This document shows positions 62,401 through 64,000 of a stretch of 64,000 bases of DNA, in pieces. Source of the DNA: Bacteroidota bacterium (GTDB taxonomy: Bacteria; Bacteroidota; Bacteroidia; Flavobacteriales; Flavobacteriaceae). Where the stretch lies: positions 86,924-150,923 of the forward strand of contig JAQCDS010000004.1 in the NCBI GenBank assembly GCA_027620655.1, given 5' to 3'. The notes below the pieces were generated by a model. That model made no database searches, was not told where the DNA came from, and was given only the letters and a program-made list of their open reading frames with translations. The translations under genes and the position numbers were made by a program. Positions within the stretch are counted from its first letter, which is position 1; each line of letters opens with the position of its first letter.

Positions 62401-64000
62401 GTATAAGTCAAACTCTAACAAATATTTCTAATATTCCACAGACAGTGGTGTATACAGTTGTACCTACATCAGGTGCTCAGGGCAATTGTGAGGGTGATCC
62501 ATTTACAATTACTGTTGTGGTGAATCCGGAACCAACGATGGATAATGTTTTAAATCAAACAATTTGTGGAGGCTCTACTTTTGTTACACCTACATATAAT
62601 TCTAATGTTTCTGGAGTAACCTACTCATGGGAGCTTACATCCACCAATATACCTGCTGAAATTTCGGGTTATCCATCTCCAAATGGAACTGGAGAGCTAA
62701 TAGGTTCAGTGATTCAAAATTCTGGGGATACTTCATTTACATTGACTTATAATTTAAGTGTTTTTTATGATGGATGTTTAGGGAACACATTCCCCTTTTC
62801 TGTAACTGTAGACCCAGCACCAACAGTAATTTTTGATATTTCTAATCAGGGATTTTGTAATGGTGATGCGTCAATTCCAGTTAATTTATCATCTCCAACG
62901 GACAATGTAAATATTTCCTGGAGTATAGATCCAACACTATACCCAGATGTTTCTGGAATAACACAAACTAGTGGTACAACTGAAATACCTTCATTTACTC
63001 TCAGTAACACTTCTAATCCACCAACCCCAATAAATTTAGTGTTTGCTACACAAGCTCAAACGGGTTCAACTGCAGGCTGTAATGGAGAAGTAGTTGAATA
63101 TATAATTACAGTTAATCCTCCGGCTCAAGTCAACCAGCCAGATGATCAGGTGGTTTGCAATGGCGCTTCTACAGATATTATTAACTTTACTTCAATTAAT
63201 CTTGGGAATATTGGTGGTAGTCAAACCACACCAAGTGGTGTTGATACAATATTTCTAACATTTAATCAAGGGTATTTAGGTACAGTTGGTTCAAATACTA
63301 ATCAATCGAATAATATTTTAACATTTGAAACTTTAGGCATTCTTAATGTTAGCTTTACACAAGAAGATACTGATGGAAATGGTTTATTTGATTTAGATCA
63401 AGGTAACGATATTTCAGGAAGTGTTACTATTAATTTTACAGACGGCAGTTCAGAAACTTTTGGTGCTATCATCAATTTTAGAGAGAATTTACAAAACAAT
63501 CAATTGGAGGTAATTGGTTTTGTTTTTGATAACTTGGTAAATTATTCCTTTAATTATGGCAATAACCAAACTTATACAATAGCTGGCGGAACGACTCCAA
63601 ATGTAAGTACATTGATGGGGTTAGCGGTTTATGATGCATCTGTTCAGTTTATTGATAATGAAGACCGAACTTCTAATGCAGCCTCTGCTCAGACTCTAGA
63701 TGATTTAAATAATTATTTGATTTCAGTTTCAGAATTTTCAGGGACTTCTTCATATACATGGGTAAATGATACACCCTCTATTGGACTTGCAGCTAGCGGA
63801 AATGGACCAATTGATAGCTTTATAGCGGAAAATCTACTCAATGATCCTGTAGTGGCAACAATAACAGTTACGCCCTATTTTGAAAGCGCAGGTGTAAGCT
63901 GTCCAGGAACTCCTGTAGATTTTACAATTACTGTAAACCCAGAGCCAGTTGTAGTGGATCAGACGTTAGAGGTTTGTAGTGATGAAGCTTTAGGATATAC
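59475..64000 (+). CDS. Giant secreted PKD-like domain protein (5' part)
   Basis: An open frame from ATG 59475 with no stop to the window edge: at least 1,508 residues. Signal peptide MKLKSLVLLFFSFCWLGFSQQ (1-20), two or three beta-sandwich regions with Cys pairs, a PKD-like domain (about nt 60990-61305), then a run of ~100-residue PKD-like modules from about 61900. Two consecutive modules (about 61910-62220 and 62225-62535) share the phrases CSGNSF-like opening, PSGTTYTWTV, YTVVPTSGA and CEGDPFTITV. One later module (about 63130-63900) carries a longer inserted domain. Proteins of this type in Flavobacteriaceae are usually adhesins ending in a type IX or gliding-associated sorting domain; the end is not visible here. 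Confidence 0.9.
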   Translation, partial: MKLKSLVLLFFSFCWLGFSQQDVASIDLVDFNNSVIYGSGSGVTVHFNPKGIYKFENGVGDNQFFLELSDAGGIFPATPTILSTVDGFFITTINGIIPANSSGNYRLRVRASKGLLSYDAANPQIPVYGEVISAETVLFSITEASVLAPVVAYSRITPNSNKFDCTVESNFDYDPTFGSLTLASGNTSQVLGTAVQRRILISNINPNSEYTIRKIDAINGVIENVESFTQTSPLYYVIPDDIGIGTYNYEIQELDNDSGLSSTYTVVLILHRSTTTLGNNSSENVCVETDVIFNIDITNSGIGENYRGSYYEFDFGDGSDIEIFTHAEILANPELIHYYQDVSCNFDPNYFELKKRMYNKYNSDENESCMYQPIGNGVTKLVNTSKSPDALISSTDICENQNIVVNNLSTLGEYGLGVQNCDDGANFYWEIMSPSGTLFEVFIEDGEIEDPNNWLIDTNSDGLLDIVIPSSTVDPGCWGFRLFAVNQDLCNTESVYPPLSEPRFIVNVDAIADADFEFLDENDQIISEICFGQPVTFENASNVLDYDCQNPNYTWTISPNNGYNFVDPFTENSQSPDVIFDVPGVYDITLTVSNICGESYKTKSITILGDPTVDFTNPSLAVCENINEFNSNGYTLDFSNPSIAPTYSSTPYQPTSFTWTVTGGDEGIDYTFDSIFGQNTIFPIIYFSSFGEYVISVQVNGNCSGSNNANFSFVYDQTPIIENNDLLQELCSGDQTQEVVYISDMPLATYSYTITADAEISGYEGIDFSNGIPVMTLINSPPSNVTNSLIITVTPTVDNCTGNPIDFIFTVNPTPVIPNQTTAICSEETFVINPTNAPPTTIVPSGTTYVWTVADNINVTGEASETSSQTAISQQLINTTNTVQTVIYTVIPTSGADGLCEGDPFTVTVDVNPKPSIEDITPPAICSGNSFSETPTNGGGVSGADIVPSGTTYTWTVVDSSGQITGDSDQSIDQTSISQTLTNISNIPQTVVYTVVPTSGAQGNCEGDPFTITVVVNPEPTMDNVLNQTICGGSTFVTPTYNSNVSGVTYSWELTSTNIPAEISGYPSPNGTGELIGSVIQNSGDTSFTLTYNLSVFYDGCLGNTFPFSVTVDPAPTVIFDISNQGFCNGDASIPVNLSSPTDNVNISWSIDPTLYPDVSGITQTSGTTEIPSFTLSNTSNPPTPINLVFATQAQTGSTAGCNGEVVEYIITVNPPAQVNQPDDQVVCNGASTDIINFTSINLGNIGGSQTTPSGVDTIFLTFNQGYLGTVGSNTNQSNNILTFETLGILNVSFTQEDTDGNGLFDLDQGNDISGSVTINFTDGSSETFGAIINFRENLQNNQLEVIGFVFDNLVNYSFNYGNNQTYTIAGGTTPNVSTLMGLAVYDASVQFIDNEDRTSNAASAQTLDDLNNYLISVSEFSGTSSYTWVNDTPSIGLAASGNGPIDSFIAENLLNDPVVATITVTPYFESAGVSCPGTPVDFTITVNPEPVVVDQTLEVCSDEALGY

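Noticed and set aside
1..64000. tRNA, rRNA, CRISPR, prophage or intact insertion sequence
   Set aside because: None found by reading; no cloverleaf with CCA end, no rRNA-like segment and no transposase or integrase gene. An automated tRNA search was not possible here.

Overview
The window is 64 kb of AT-rich chromosome from a member of the Bacteroidota, most likely a marine or aquatic Flavobacteriaceae. The evidence is a Na+-NQR operon with its flavinating enzyme, repeated TAnnTTTG promoter -7 boxes (in places with an upstream TTG, the Bacteroidota sigma pattern), start regions without clear Shine-Dalgarno sequences, a type IX secretion style C-terminal tail on a secreted endonuclease, DUF1573, DUF3050 and DUF6150 proteins, and a giant PKD-like surface protein. 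I found no rRNA, tRNA, CRISPR array, phage or intact insertion sequence. Most of the window is dense housekeeping DNA, and no gap between genes exceeds about 250 bases.

Layout. 0-3.5 kb: the end of a Na+-NQR operon (nqrE, nqrF, a small conserved partner, apbE). 3.5-9.9 kb: DUF3050, map, gpmI, an M48 protease, a GNAT, pepE, a carboxypeptidase-regulatory-like protein and tatA. 9.9-17.6 kb: a minus-strand operon for kynurenine catabolism in the order kynU-kmo-amnD-ALDH-SDR-haaO-ACMSD-OMT, with an inverted repeat on its promoter. 17.6-20.1 kb: a small accessory island with msrA, a parDE toxin-antitoxin pair framed by a 20-bp direct repeat, a GC-rich palindromic element and a collagen-like secreted protein. 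20.1-31.6 kb: the zinc-ribbon-like protein, NIF3, lpxK, gap, lipA, an Nramp-like carrier with an ECF sigma factor, a degenerate glycosyltransferase and a small Cys-rich membrane protein, then aqpZ, murB, an aminotransferase and DUF1573. 31.7-41.7 kb: valS, the rsfS-ftsH-LUD-cdsA-psd-ACBP operon, birA, pyrE and a NUDIX protein. 41.7-47.9 kb: a SulP carrier, coaD, ddl, a PASTA protein, rluD, yaaA and a Gmad2 lipoprotein. 47.9-54.4 kb: a complete trpEGDCFBA operon behind a classical leader-peptide attenuator. 54.4-64 kb: YceI, two thioredoxin-fold proteins, two rhodaneses, a nucleotidyltransferase, a secreted endonuclease I, a DUF6150 repeat protein and the first 1,508 codons of a giant PKD-like protein that runs off the window.

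How it fits together. Tryptophan is made by one operon under Trp-codon attenuation, and the kynurenine operon about 30 kb away can break it down to 2-aminomuconate and beyond; the first enzyme of that route (tryptophan or indoleamine 2,3-dioxygenase) is not in this window. ApbE sits next to NQR, whose subunits B and C it flavinates. A small Cys-rich membrane protein at 28.0 kb resembles the NQR maturation factor NqrM in layout. The most striking signals are the trp attenuator (54.2-54.36 kb), a glycosyltransferase that has lost its catalytic acids and also carries an in-frame TGA (26.7-27.8 kb), the framed parDE cassette with its neighbouring palindrome, and the atypical SDR and O-methyltransferase inside the kynurenine operon. 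I see no wholly new defence or mobile system.
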